Notes under the pieces: generated by a model
Database searches by the model: none
What the model was told of the DNA's origin: nothing
What the model saw: only the letters and a program-made list of their open reading frames with translations
In this document: piece by piece, positions 45,300 to 57,086 of the stretch
Layout: the number at the start of each line of letters is the position of its first letter
Numbering within the stretch: position 1 is the stretch's first letter
Position numbers and translations under genes: made by a program
Assembly (NCBI GenBank): GCA_958510875.1
Contig: OY294070.1
Location: forward strand, 120,322,703 to 120,386,702
Source of the DNA: Endomychus coccineus
Lineage: Eukaryota; Arthropoda; Insecta; Coleoptera; Endomychidae
Length of the DNA: 64,000 nucleotides
Reading direction: 5' to 3'

Positions 45300-46567
45300 T
45301 ATATGTATGTGAACTATTGGAGTTTCCGTAACATGTTCGTTCTGTATACAACGGGAATGCTCTTTTTAATTCGTGGATGTCTTCAATTCAATTCTTTTTT
45401 GTTTCATCCATCGAAAAAATCGTTGAATTCGTTCCTCAGATTATATGATTTTTTGAATCATACATTTTCTGAATGGTACTTTTCATACTTCTCTAATTTT
45501 TATCTGTGAAGAAATAGAGAATATGAGTTTCCAACTTTCCTCGCTAACACAAGATCGGAATTGTTAACTGTATTGAAAAATAGGCATTTAAAATTGTAGT
45601 ATTTCCCCATTAAGCATCTGGCAACTCTTGACAGTAAGTGTTGAGGGTTTGTACTCCATATCCGAGCTCATAAGCTATAAATAAAATAGCAAAGTGACTT
45701 AACATTCACAGCTTGCAAATTTCAATTCAAATTCAACATAACTAAATTTCTCTCTACAAAACGACATATTTATTAGTTTCACTTGAACATTCGCCAGAAT
45801 ATGTAAATTTGGTGAATCGTTCTACTTCCGAATTGTCAAATTCATAATGTCATCAAAATCGGACGAATTATCACGATACAATATTTACCAGCGTAGAGTT
45901 CAACGGATATTTCTTCGAAATCAACGCGTAGATATCAAACAAGTTCACAAAATCAACAATGAAAACTTTTTTTAATTTAATCAAGCTCTAGAGATTTTTT
46001 ACGGTTCTCGTATCTAATTCTAACATCCCGACCGGCTGTTACAAATAATGATATTCTTACAATTCAGAGTTTCATCTCGCTACAATTTAGTAAAACCTTA
46101 ATCAAGAATGTAAGCCTGTTCAACTGTTATATTCAAATTGAAAATTCGCGAGAAAACTTATTTGTCTAAATGGGTTGACCAATCGTACAATATCATTTTG
46201 GGAATAAAGGTTTAACGATGTTGATGGAATGAAAACAAAAGCGTCATTGGTGTTCAGATACGCCGCTCCCTTAACTTTATATAGTATTCCTAAATCATCC
46301 AGCTTCCGTTATTACGCGCCAACGTTTAAATATTTGTACTTCTCCGCATAAAAATATGAGGAAAACTTAAAATATCGAGATCGGGCGCTTCCACGTTTCT
46401 ACTCATTTGAAAATGCAGAGAGCTAATGATAAAAATAATGCTAACTTTGCCAACAGGTAGAGCCAATATATATTGAAAAGTGTTTTTACCTTTAAATAAG
46501 CATGTATAAAAGTGTAATAACTGAATAAAGTGCATTGCAAAATAGTGTTTCTTATCTTAGTTAATTA
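45300..46567. other. Unassigned AT-rich sequence
   Basis: No feature recognised in about 1.27 kb. Confidence 0.4.
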
Positions 46568-46740
46568 TGCTTAACAAATGTGCTCTTGGCTGCAATGGTA
46601 ATTAGAACAATGAGCCAAAAGTTCAATTGTATGATTTTCCTAAAGATAACGAACTAAACAATGGATATCGGCTGTCCCTGTGGAAGATTTTAACCCCTAT
46701 ACTTATTCATCAATTTGCATATTGCACTTTCACAAAGCTT
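46568..46740 (+). pseudogene. THAP-like zinc finger remnant
   Basis: The plus strand reads MLNKCALGCNGN, a TAG stop, then VQLYDFPKDNELNNGYRLSL and FAYCTF. The C-x3-C start and FPKD block with spacing to a following Trp fit a THAP domain, the DNA-binding finger of P-element transposases and THAP proteins. The distal Cys-His pair is not clear. Either a P-element fragment or a THAP gene scrap. Confidence 0.4.
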
Positions 46741-46799
46741 ATCTAGTAACTATAATACAAGATACAAGATTCTCGTAGTAAATGTAAACTCGCCATGCT

Positions 46800-46960
46800 C
46801 TCCAGAGGAGCCTACGAGGGTACCTCGCAGCAGCCTGTTCAACATGCTTTGATAATTACAAAATTCTGGTGTAAGGAGAACAAACTCTCCATTCAGCCGG
46901 AGAAAACTACCATCATCATCTTCCTCAGAACTCGTATTTTGGGTTCTTTTTCGTTTTATA
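46800..46960 (+). pseudogene. LINE RT fragment (R1-like)
   Basis: HALIITKFWCKENKLSIQPE followed by KTTIIIF matches the segment after the RT catalytic box in R1-like LINEs (A-----WC---L-INP-KT----F). No catalytic box in the same piece. Confidence 0.5.
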
Positions 46961-47344
46961 CTAGTCATACTAAAACAATAAAACACTTTTTGAATTACTA
47001 TATACCTTATCTCAGGTAATGGTATGCTTACCTGTCTTTTTTTGAATCACTATATTGAACCTTTATCACTGTTTTAGTAATAGATATTGAATTAAATTTA
47101 AAAAATATACCAAAAAGACATTTCGACAGAATAGCGGGTAGCTTTTATTTATTATTATTTTGAAATTATGTCTATCATTTTTAGGTTAGGCACGCTTCTG
47201 GCGCCACACATATGAGGCGCTGTAAGAACACATTGTAAGGGTTACAATTTACTCTTACTAAAGGATAAACTAAAAGCTCTATTTTATCACTTGGTAGCCG
47301 ACAGCTACAGTAAAGATGGTCGTAGGTTATATTTTAGATGTTAA

Positions 47345-48700
47345 AAATTCGGGCGCCAGAGTATTTTAACCAACCAATGAATTATGTATTATTAAGATTA
47401 ATTTCTTATGATTTTATTTTATTTGAATTTTGTTATTAATAATTATCCTTTTCTTTTTATATTATTTTATGGAATTAAACACAATATTCTTTGAATGTTA
47501 AAAAGTTTCTATATTTAAATCTCTATGACTCTAATTATCTCAGGTTTCAAATTTACAATTTAATTTTATGTTCTAAGCATAGACCTAGCTTTAACCTCAA
47601 AACTATTCAATATTAATAGTTGTTTACAAAATTACAAACGACAATCTTTCTTTCAGATTTACAAATAACACTACAATGGAGATATAATAAACAAACTTAC
47701 TTTTAGTTTATATCCAAAAGTGTGTTTAACAATGTTGGCAATTTTCAATTTACTTCTTTTATAATTTCGTTGATGATTCACTTTTTACACAATACTATGC
47801 TTTTTCACAATAATCACAGGTAACTAATTTTGGTTACTTCTTCTTGAGAATCAGGAACTGTTGATAATACTTTGTTGTATCCTTTTAGATAAGACATGAA
47901 ACTTTTCGATGCTTTATTGAAATTATTGAAGAATGGCAATCGTTGGATACTTCTTATAATTTGGAGGTTATTACAGCCTTTTACTGGATTCAGATACTTG
48001 GAATAATCGTTGACTTTTAATAAAACTTATTAACTTTGGTTTCTTGGAACCTATTGAAGTTCGGAACACTTGCGTTCACTGATATTTATTTTTTATAAAT
48101 TTAGGTTATAAAATTTTGGTGAGTTGCAGGAGTACTTTCACTCTTCAGATATAATGGCAAACTGAACTTGGCTTTACTTTCAGCCCTTTTTATAGGCCTC
48201 CAAAACCGACGCTACTTGATGTCATAAACAACCTATCAGATGCTTTCTTTTCAAATCAAGCATGCCAAGTTAATTGTTGTGAAACTGACACAAGTCTTCA
48301 TTGTTACCAGACTGACATTAGAAATTCCTATTGACCAATCAGAATTTAGTATACTTTACTTTTTGAATTATTTGAGATTTTCAATTTATTTTAATTGTTA
48401 GTGATTCCTTCTTTTTAAATTAATATTGCCTACATTTTTCCCCACACTTTGGTATAATATAACCTATGATTGGGTTATTATTAATATGATTATTCCCATA
48501 TTTATGGTTTTCTTGACAGTTACTTATTCTTAAATCTAATACATACCATATTATATCAATAACATTCTTTTAACATTACATAACTCAAATTTACTAATCC
48601 TAACTTATATCTATAACATTATTCAATGTTTTGTACTATCTCATGATAGTTTTGTAATCACTTTACTTATGATTTCTGATTTCGTTACACAGTACGTTCC
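47345..48700 (-). repeat. Possible LTR retrotransposon end with primer site and promoter
   Basis: On the minus strand TGGCGCCCGAA (about 47352-47362) resembles a tRNA-Lys primer site. Upstream of it, TATAAAAAGGGCTG (about 48185-48198) followed about 25 bases later by TTCAGTTTG looks like a TATA box with initiator. This layout suggests an LTR, but no partner LTR, TG/CA boundary or gag was found. Confidence 0.3.
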
Positions 48701-49382
48701 TTCACTTTCACTGAAGTTCTTGTTTATCACTTCTTATTCTATTACATCGTTGTTTATTATGTTTTACATTGTTAATATTAATATCCTAACTATTATTTAG
48801 CTTTTATTATTGTTTTTAATTCCATATAAATATCTTTTATTTGATCTTTTCTGATTTTCAAAGTTCGGTAAGTTATTATTTTTTAAATTTTTATTGTCTA
48901 TGAAATGAAATCATAACAGTATATAACTAGGGGATGCAAATACTCAAGTCCCCAGGTTAAATTACCCTGAAAGAAAAGAAAATAAAAGACCTGCACCCGG
49001 AATGATTGAAATTTACTTTGAAATACTAATATTGATATAATTTATGACATGACTTATATTAATGAGATATGAAGCGAATGATTAGCAAAATATGGATGAA
49101 GTTAATTACTTAAATCATTAAAACAGTGAACAGTTGAACTTACACAATATACGATACTCAATAATTATTAAAATTGTTACATAAACCAAAATCGATATCC
49201 TGACCTGTGAGAGCCGGATGTTGTACTTGTTTGGTGATATTTAATTACTTCTACTTCATGTAGGGGTCCCTGCCACAATTGTAATACCGTTTCCACGATT
49301 GTACAGCACAAATAAATCAGCGACTACTAAGTAATCTTTCCACAGCAGATTCAAGCAATCCTCAACACGCAAATAAAACTAT

Positions 49383-50156
49383 ATGCGATCTAAAAGAAAT
49401 AATCGTAGAACAAAAAATGAAATACACTATCTAGTGAAACAACTGAAAGAACTCACGACTAAGCAAGATGATACTCGGATATCTGAATTGGAAAAAAAAG
49501 TAAATATAGATAGAAATGTAAATACAAATAAATCTGAAGAACCTACAAGGGTTAATCAAATCTTGAAGAAGAATGTCCCAAAACATAATACGGTTAAATA
49601 TGATATCATACACAAACACGATAATGAGATTAAGACTGTTTCTCCAAGCAAAACAGGATCTAAACAGAAAATGGATGAAATTATTGATCTTGGAGCTGGT
49701 GAAATTAATACAAGTTTGAATAAGACAGCTAACACAAATAATAACAATGTCAAGGATAGTTGGACTAAAGTAATAAGAAGAAATAGAAAACTAAAAGAGG
49801 AGGATACGCCGAACTCAGAAAATGGCGTCAAACAAAAAAAAAGATCTATTCCAATAGTTGGAACCTCAACAAATGATCTATTGAAGACTGTCCCAAAAAT
49901 TCTTTATTATAATGCTCACATTTCAAGACTGCATCCCGAAACTACAGTAGAGGAAGTACGGCAATTTTTAAATCAAACTATACCAAATGTGACATGTGAA
50001 AAACTAAATTCGAAATATCCTAATGTTTATGCGTCTTTCAAGTTGTCCTGTCCAGTCCAATATATGGAACATTTAATGGATCCCAAACTATGGCCAGAGG
50101 GAGTAACAGTCAACAAGTTTTTTATGAAGAGAGCTTCAAACAGGAAAATTCCATGA
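49383..50156 (+). CDS. LINE ORF1 protein
   Basis: 257 codons. The N-terminal half is basic and polar, with a likely coiled coil (EIHYLVKQLKELTTKQDD, then ISELEKKV) and a low-complexity Asn/Lys/Thr linker. The C-terminal half has a compact domain with HISRLHPETTVEEVRQFL, KYPNVYASFKL and LWPEGVTVNKFFMKR, which resembles the RNA-binding domain of ORF1 in CR1/Jockey-type LINEs. No CCHC knuckle is seen. It would bind element RNA and form the RNP with ORF2. The stop TGA (50154-50156) overlaps an in-frame ATG of ORF2. The first ATG of the open frame is taken as the start. Confidence 0.82.
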   Translation: MRSKRNNRRTKNEIHYLVKQLKELTTKQDDTRISELEKKVNIDRNVNTNKSEEPTRVNQILKKNVPKHNTVKYDIIHKHDNEIKTVSPSKTGSKQKMDEIIDLGAGEINTSLNKTANTNNNNVKDSWTKVIRRNRKLKEEDTPNSENGVKQKKRSIPIVGTSTNDLLKTVPKILYYNAHISRLHPETTVEEVRQFLNQTIPNVTCEKLNSKYPNVYASFKLSCPVQYMEHLMDPKLWPEGVTVNKFFMKRASNRKIP

Positions 50157-53020
50157 AAACAAGAGTGAAACAAATAAGAACGAAAATTGACGAGAATTGT
50201 AATCACAGTAAAGAATCATTCATTATTATTCACCAAAATATTCAGAGTATAAGGAATAAAACAGATGACCTAAACATCTATTTAAATAGTTATAAAGATA
50301 CTATAAGTTGTATAGCTCTTACAGAACATTGGCTCCATTCTGAAGAGGTAAGTAATATCAATGTTACAGGATATAACATAGCAGCTTGTTTTTCTCGTAA
50401 AGACAACCTACATGGAGGTTCTTGTATCCTACTTAAAGATAATATTTTCTCCAAGCAAAGACAAGACATTTCTGTTGAATTAAACTTTGAATGTTGTAGT
50501 GTTGAGATACCATCTCTTAAATTGATTATTATATGCATTTACAGACCTCCTAATGGTAACATGCATATATTCTTTGATAAATTAGATGAAATGCTAACGC
50601 TTAGTAAAGCAAGCAAATTTCAAATTATTGTATGTGGTGACTTCAATATTAACATGCTTAACATAACCTCAGCATCAAGTATTCAATTGAAAGATATAAT
50701 GAATTCTTTTGGATTAAATTCTGCAATTGATACCCCTACTAGAATAACAAATCGTTCAGCTACACTGATCGACAATATCTTTGTAAACTTCACAAATTTT
50801 GAAGCAAAAAATATTGAATTAGGATTCTCTGATCATCAATCCCAATTTCTATCATTTAATTCAAAACCAGTACCATATACCTATAATAAAGTGGAAAAGA
50901 GGATCTTGAATGACTCTATATTAAAGAATATAAACAAAGATTTGATTTACACTAATTGGGACTTCTTATTCTCATATCAAGATACTAATGAAATGTACAA
51001 TGCCTTTTTGCATAAAATATTAGAAATTACTAACAGTCATAGTTCAAAAAAAATCATTACATGTAATAAATCTAAATTAAGAAATAATCTGTGGATCACT
51101 GATGAAATTAAATTTAAGAGTAAAATAAAACAAATATTATTTAAAACTTCTAAAAACACCTCTATTTATAAGACATATGCTAAATCACTCAAAAAACTAG
51201 TACAAGAGACTAAATTAAGATTTAATGAAAATTACATCACTTCAAGTAACAATAGAATAAAAGCTACCTGGGATATAATAAAATATGAAACAGGGAAAAG
51301 TTCAAATTATAAAACATCTGAATGGAAGGAAATTAGTAGTGAAATGGATATGGACACACTAGCAAATAATTTCAATACTCACTTCAAAAATGTAGGTATA
51401 GATATAAATACACAAAATACTAAATATGATCTAAATAATATTAAACACACCGTTAACAGCTTTTATTTGGCTCATACAGACGAAAATGAAGTTATATCAA
51501 CAATTAATTCTATGAAAAATACAAATTCTACAGGATTAGATGAAATATCTGTCAAATTCCTGAAATATTGCTCTTCTAGTGTAGTTAAGCCCCTCTGTCA
51601 TATAATAAATAAAATATTCGATTCTAGTGTTTATCCAGATAAACTTAAGGAGACAGTCATAATACCGGTACTGAAAAAAGGAGACGTCAAAAATATGAAT
51701 AACTATAGACCAATCGCCATTATATCCAATATCTCTAAGGTTGTTGAGAAAATAATACATGCGCGAATGATCAACTTTTTAAGCAAATATATAATTATTT
51801 CCCATTATCAGAATGGATACTTAAAAAATAGAAATACTGAAAGGGCTGTATTTCAGGCGTTGGCGGAGATTTTAGATGGTCTTAGTAATAAAAATGTTGT
51901 AGCAGGAATATTCACAGATTTATCAAAAGCCTTTGATTTAGTTAATCACAATCTGCTGCTGGAAAAATTGCAAAGATACGGTTTTAGAGGTCCCTTCCAA
52001 AATTTACTGAAATCTTACCTAACATCTAGGAAGCAAAGTACGAAAATTGTGGATATAGTAACGGGAAAAGAACACTTATCCTCATGGGTATGTCCTGAAG
52101 CGGGAGTACCTCAAGGCTCTACAATGGGACCACTTCTGTTTATATTATACGTAAATGAGTTTCCCGAAATTCAAAAAAATGGTATAACTGTACAGTTTGC
52201 TGATGACAACTTGAGGGTCATACAAGGAAAAACTATGTACCAACTTGAATATGATATTCAGGACAATATCCAAAAAATGCAACAGTGGTTCACAGATAAC
52301 TATATGAAATTGAACGTAGACAAAACGAAAATAATAACTTTTTCAGCTAAGGAACTATCAATGATAGAAGTAGAAGTTGATAATGCAACAATTAGTTCTA
52401 CGAATACAACCAAATTCTTAGGTTTAGAAATAGATTCAAAGTTGAATTGGAAAGCACATGTCCACCGGCTAGCTCCAAAACTTAGTAGTTTTGTTTTTGC
52501 TTTGAGAACACTTTCTAACTGTTCCACCCTGAAGGCTTGTCTTGAAGCCTATTATGCATACATATATTCAAAGATTAAGTATGGTATAATAATGTGGGGA
52601 AACAGTGTGGATGCAGACAGAATCTTCAAGTTACAGAAAAGGGCTGTTAGAGCAATTTTAGGTTTATCAAACCGACAATCTTGTAGAGATGCATTCAAGG
52701 ATAATAAAATACTCACCCTTACTGGTATATATATATTAGAAGCATCGTGCTTTGTAAATGAACATCCGGAAGAATTTATAAAATATAAAAAAAATTATTA
52801 CTATGAAACTCGAAAAAGAGATAATTATGTACCAATGAGTACTCACCTTACACTGGTACAAAAAAATGTAGTTTACTCATTAATCAAAATTTTCAATCAT
52901 CTTCCTGATGAATTCAAACTTATAACTCCAAAACATGCATTTAAGAAAAAAATAAAATCTCACTTACTAGAAAAATCATTTTATAATCTGAATGAATATT
53001 TTGAACGTAGTTTGAGCTGA
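50090..53020 (+). CDS. LINE ORF2: AP endonuclease and reverse transcriptase
   Basis: 976 codons from the first ATG at 50090. A second ATG at 50153 shares ATGA with the ORF1 stop and may be the real start, giving 955 codons. Counting from 50090: endonuclease at about residues 43-255, with IIHQNIQSIRNK, ALTEHWL, CGDFNIN (183-188) and SDHQ (247-250). The RT has NYRPIAIISNISKVVEK, FTDLSKAFDLVNH, GVPQGSTMGPLLF (672 on) and FADD (703-706). The C-terminal KFLGLEIDSKLNWKAHVHRL and IFKLQKRAVRAILGL follow. All key catalytic residues of both enzymes appear present and there is no internal stop. No RNase H. It would nick target DNA and reverse-transcribe the element RNA. Confidence 0.92.
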   Translation: MARGSNSQQVFYEESFKQENSMKTRVKQIRTKIDENCNHSKESFIIIHQNIQSIRNKTDDLNIYLNSYKDTISCIALTEHWLHSEEVSNINVTGYNIAACFSRKDNLHGGSCILLKDNIFSKQRQDISVELNFECCSVEIPSLKLIIICIYRPPNGNMHIFFDKLDEMLTLSKASKFQIIVCGDFNINMLNITSASSIQLKDIMNSFGLNSAIDTPTRITNRSATLIDNIFVNFTNFEAKNIELGFSDHQSQFLSFNSKPVPYTYNKVEKRILNDSILKNINKDLIYTNWDFLFSYQDTNEMYNAFLHKILEITNSHSSKKIITCNKSKLRNNLWITDEIKFKSKIKQILFKTSKNTSIYKTYAKSLKKLVQETKLRFNENYITSSNNRIKATWDIIKYETGKSSNYKTSEWKEISSEMDMDTLANNFNTHFKNVGIDINTQNTKYDLNNIKHTVNSFYLAHTDENEVISTINSMKNTNSTGLDEISVKFLKYCSSSVVKPLCHIINKIFDSSVYPDKLKETVIIPVLKKGDVKNMNNYRPIAIISNISKVVEKIIHARMINFLSKYIIISHYQNGYLKNRNTERAVFQALAEILDGLSNKNVVAGIFTDLSKAFDLVNHNLLLEKLQRYGFRGPFQNLLKSYLTSRKQSTKIVDIVTGKEHLSSWVCPEAGVPQGSTMGPLLFILYVNEFPEIQKNGITVQFADDNLRVIQGKTMYQLEYDIQDNIQKMQQWFTDNYMKLNVDKTKIITFSAKELSMIEVEVDNATISSTNTTKFLGLEIDSKLNWKAHVHRLAPKLSSFVFALRTLSNCSTLKACLEAYYAYIYSKIKYGIIMWGNSVDADRIFKLQKRAVRAILGLSNRQSCRDAFKDNKILTLTGIYILEASCFVNEHPEEFIKYKKNYYYETRKRDNYVPMSTHLTLVQKNVVYSLIKIFNHLPDEFKLITPKHAFKKKIKSHLLEKSFYNLNEYFERSLS

Positions 53021-53099
53021 TTATCTCCACTTAATATTCTTAACTGTGATTACTCTTAGATTTATTCATTCTATAATAATGTTCATATTGAATTAAACA

Positions 53100-53327
53100 T
53101 TTTAATGTATTACTGAGTCTGAGTACTGTGTTTTTTATATGTGATCTGTTCTTTTTTTATATGATTGTATTAATTATTTGATTAACTTATTATGTAAACT
53201 ATTGACTTAAATATTTTAATGTATTACTGAGTCTGAATACTGTGTTTTTTATATGTGATCTGTTCTTTTTCTATATGATTGTATTAATTATTTGATTAAC
53301 TTATTATGTAAAATATTGACTTATTCT
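53100..53327. repeat. 114-bp tandem duplication in the LINE 3' UTR
   Basis: Two adjacent units starting TTTTAATGTATTACTGAGTC at 53100 and 53214 differ at only a few bases. Confidence 0.88.
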
Positions 53328-53389
53328 ACGCTGTAATGGCCTAATCGAATAAAGACCTATTCTATTCTATTCTATTCTATTCATTTCTT

Positions 53390-53796
53390 GTTGAATTTTC
53401 CACAACATGGATAAAAAAAGAGGAAGAAGAAGAACCCTCTATCACGATAGGGTTTTCCTTCAAATAAAACAACTTTATTTCCGTTCACAACCAAACACGT
53501 CGGAACTAGATTTAGATTCCCTAAGGTACATTAAATACTCAATTAATCCCAATTATTCCAATCCAAATTAGTAATTGATGTCTTTGTTTTCAACGGAAGA
53601 ATATTCCCAGAATTTGGTTCCAAAACAAGCTTGGTATCACTTCCCTGTTGAAAAATAACCTAGCGACGCAGTTCTCACTTGAACGAATTGACCAGAAGTA
53701 ATCGCCATTTTCTCACCTTTCCGGCGCTTCAATGTCTGTCTCACAGAACAACCTCGAAATAGAAGCGGGAACTTCGGATCTGACACCGAACAACCA
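53390..53796. other. Unassigned
   Basis: Sequence right of the LINE tail. No feature recognised. Confidence 0.35.
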
Positions 53797-53865
53797 TGAC
53801 CCTTAGAATATACGGTCCATGACTCTTAGAATATACGGTCCATGACTCTTAGAATATACGGTCCA
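53797..53865. repeat. 23-bp tandem repeat, three units
   Basis: Three perfect or near-perfect units of 23 bases containing CTTAGAATATACGGTCCA fill exactly 69 bases. The first unit has one substitution. Confidence 0.9.
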
Positions 53866-54099
53866 GCATAGCTGACGTCACAGGAGTTGACCGATTGAAC
53901 TACAGCGGCAATTTATGAGTCGTTAAGTGGAATTTACACGTTACAACATTGGCTTCTGAGGCGGGAGTTTACCTAAAAAGGCCAACGTTCACTATCTCAG
54001 TGACTCTAGGCGCTTACTGCATGGTTTTTCAGGCGGGAGTCTGCAATATTGGCTTGTGCCATGTAAAATCTGCGAAGAAATTATGTAAATAGGCGCATA

Positions 54100-54640
54100 T
54101 ATATTTGCACAGACAGCCGCTCGACTCTGGAGCTCTCAAATCACGCAGAGTCACATCAAGGCTTGTCAACGAATGCAGAGATACACTGGCTGCACTAGTC
54201 AGGAGAAATAAAGTTCAACTCATCTGGGTCCCTGGACACAGTGGAATCGAAGGAAACGTAATGATCGAATCCCTGGCCAGGCGAAGGTCGTCTAGCGCCC
54301 CCGTCGGGCCGAAACCAATGGTCGCTTTATAAAAACCCCTTTCTCTGAACAGAAGGGACATCAGAGAGATAACTGGAATCCTAACCGGTCACTGTCGTCT
54401 TAACAAACATCTCCACACTTGAGCATCGCAGATGACCCAATATGTAGGAAATGCTGAGAGGCGGGAGGAACTGCCTCTCACATTCTGTCGGAATGCCCAG
54501 CATTAGGACCGACACTTCAGAGAATCAAAACTGCTCCCAGAATAACTTATGGAAGCCAGCGTTGGTAATGTTCTGGGTTTCTGGCAGGCCCCAAATCTGC
54601 TGGAATAGAATTGGCTTCTGATCACGGGGCGCACAATGGG
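54100..54640 (+). pseudogene. LINE RNase H and C-terminal fragment (R1-like group)
   Basis: The plus strand reads RLVNECRDTLAALVRRN, then VQLIWVPGHSGIEGN, the conserved RNase H segment. After a stop it continues DIREITGILTGHCRLNKHLH, then, frameshifted, a Cys-rich zinc region and GNVLGFWQAPNL. A 3' UTR-like stretch with CACGGGGCGCACAATGGGGG follows. RT absent; several stops. Confidence 0.75.
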
Positions 54641-55677
54641 GGCAACTAAGTGGCCTAGGTGCATTTGGGGGCTCAGCCCCCTCCCCTCAAACGTTCCCTG
54701 TGATTTTAAAATGTACATCGTTATGTAAACTAATTTAAATTTTACAGCAATGTAGTACAATTAACAAGACATTAGTTCAGATGAATGAGATATGTTGACC
54801 GCCCAGACCATAATAATGACAACTGTTACGAGACTAAACAACGTGCAGTTATTGAATTCTTGAAGAACCGATAGCTTGAGAATACTAAAGGTGAAATTTG
54901 ATAAAATAAATAAGACGAAGGAGAATGTTCAGAAACCACTGATAAGAAACTCAATTGAATTTTGCTCTAGACATATCGAATATTTAAGGAATACCGCATG
55001 AAATATTCAAATATAGCTTTGTTCTTCGTTACCTTTATCCAATAAAGTAAATAAAAACAACAGACATGGACTAAAAGTTCACAATACAGTTTTATTCTTA
55101 TTCTTTTTCGCTTGTGAATTTTACCAGCATTTATAAAGAGAACATAGAAAAACATTATTTTTCTGAACTTTATAAGATGCAATTGGTCTGGACATCATCA
55201 TGAAAGTTCCTCATTATATTCATGCCAATTGCTACGGCTTACAGAAATAGTTGGTATGAGTTCAAGCGGTATTCCAAATCTAATGCCTATCGTAGGATAT
55301 TTCAAGTCAGTGGCGTGGTGGTTTAACCAAAAGACCGAGTAAACACTAATGAAAGTATGTATAATATACTAAACAACACATTCAAGCTGATTTCGTATGT
55401 TTTTAATCAATAGGAACGCCGAACATTTTTGGTGACCTCGGCTTTGGGATATTGGAATCGGTTCCCTATTTTGTCTGGATTTACATCTCAAAATATGTAC
55501 TACTTTTTCACATCTACTTTTAATATAATTCATTTGGTCGAAAACAACTTTGTCTCGAACCATATCTTAAGGTATTTTTACTCAGAACCTACTGGTTCTG
55601 CTACTCCGCTAATAATGATGGATGACATAACAGCAGACTTCTGTTGGGCAATTCCAGATACATAAATATTAAGTAAG
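54641..55677. other. Unassigned
   Basis: LINE 3' UTR to about 54760, then nothing recognised. Confidence 0.35.
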
Positions 55678-56060
55678 TACCACGGTCGTACATACAGGTC
55701 TGGGAACTCGTATGTTTGACATGAGTCTCTTACGCGTCGCCAAACTCGTAGTCCCTCGCTCAGCCACTATCTAGCGCTTGGATCGAAGTGGTAAAACGAT
55801 TTCTTTCCGGAATCGCAAGCATCCACTTTTTTCGCATTTCCGCATCTTTCGGCATTTTAAAAGCAGAAGTTTCTTGCTTTACACTTTTGTACCCCGTTTT
55901 GCATTTTGGCACAATGCACGGTTTCGTGATTTGTTTCTAAAAACGCAGGTATTCCTTGTGTTTACTAGTCAAAAATGACAGTTGTCAGAGAACACGGCGT
56001 ATAGTTTCAGAGAACTTCGACTACTGCGCCACCCTTTTTGATACTACGCGACAGTTCATG
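55678..56060. other. GC-richer island of unknown nature
   Basis: A stretch visibly richer in GC than its surroundings, from about GGTCTGGGAACTCG (55698) to GTTCAGAGAACTTCG-like sequence near 56010. It may be an old repeat. A 66-codon plus frame (55778-55978) has no recognisable content. Confidence 0.25.
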
Positions 56061-57086
56061 CAAATAAATGTGTATACATCGAATAATATGGTGCTCAATA
56101 AAGAGCCCTGAGGGTAACTTGGGAGAAAACTATTGGACTGTATTATTCATTATTATGATCTGTAATATGTTCCTCCATTAGAGTACAGGTGGACTATACG
56201 GGATGAAACTACCATCAAAATATCACATTGTTCTATTTAATCTTTCAAAATTGACAAATCTACTGAATCATAAGTCTGTGTAAGATCCTGGAACGCACAT
56301 AGATCCATAGATTTTCTTGAAGACGCTGTTGGAATATCAGTTACCGAAAGAGATACATCTTCAATGGTACCAAGCTCCTCCTCCCCCACTGTGGAACCAA
56401 ACTGATTTTTAGGCAATAAAGAGTTACATTAAATATTCTTATGTTATTTTGATTTTGTTTATAAGTTTTCATTAAACTTCATAACAATCAAATTTAGATT
56501 TAAAGTCTAATTATTTGGATTATCCTTTATACAGAATGGTACCGAGATAATTGGCCAAAATTACCCAGTACATTACTAAGGTGAAAATATAGTTCATTCC
56601 AAAAGTGGATAGTTAAAGAGCAGGGGTGCTAAATTTTAAATACCAATTTAGTTGTTTTTTTCTTTTATCTCTCAATAAATGTGAATAGCCAAACCAAATT
56701 TTGGGGTGTAGAGTTTTTGGATAGCTATAGTTTGAACCTGTTAAAAACGATAGAACTCTTTTTACTTCAGGATCAGGATATTCGGTAGCAAATTCTTAAT
56801 TGCCAATTTGTTTTTCCCAAAAGAGGTTTATTTTATGAAAATTGCTATGTCTGACTGTTTTAGAGATACTTTGAAGTCTTCGAAGCAGTTGCTTCAGATT
56901 TTGATCACTTATTATTATTCACTTAGCGGTTTTTTTTAATTAGGCTTTGGACAAAAATCAAATATGGGCGTTTTCCAGTTGTATTAATGTTGTCATTTGT
57001 ATGCTATTTTACGTTCAGTGTTATTCCTACCTTAATAAAATTACCCTCTTAGCCTATATTTGAATTGAACATAAAAGTGATATAGA
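56061..57086. other. Unassigned AT-rich sequence
   Basis: No feature recognised in about 1 kb. Confidence 0.4.

Larger units (their letters stand above)
49383..53389 (+). mobile_element. LINE (CR1/Jockey-like) with both ORFs open and pentanucleotide tail
   Basis: ORF1 and ORF2 are uninterrupted. The 3' UTR (53021-53360) contains a 114-base tandem duplication, and the element ends GAATAAAG followed by a (CTATT)n tail at about 53364-53389 in place of poly-A, as in CR1-like elements. The 5' UTR boundary upstream of 49383 is not defined. This is the only element in the window that looks coding-competent. Confidence 0.88.

Noticed and set aside
46750..46986. 78-codon minus frame with acidic stretch
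   Set aside because: It lies opposite a recognisable LINE RT segment, so it is a shadow.
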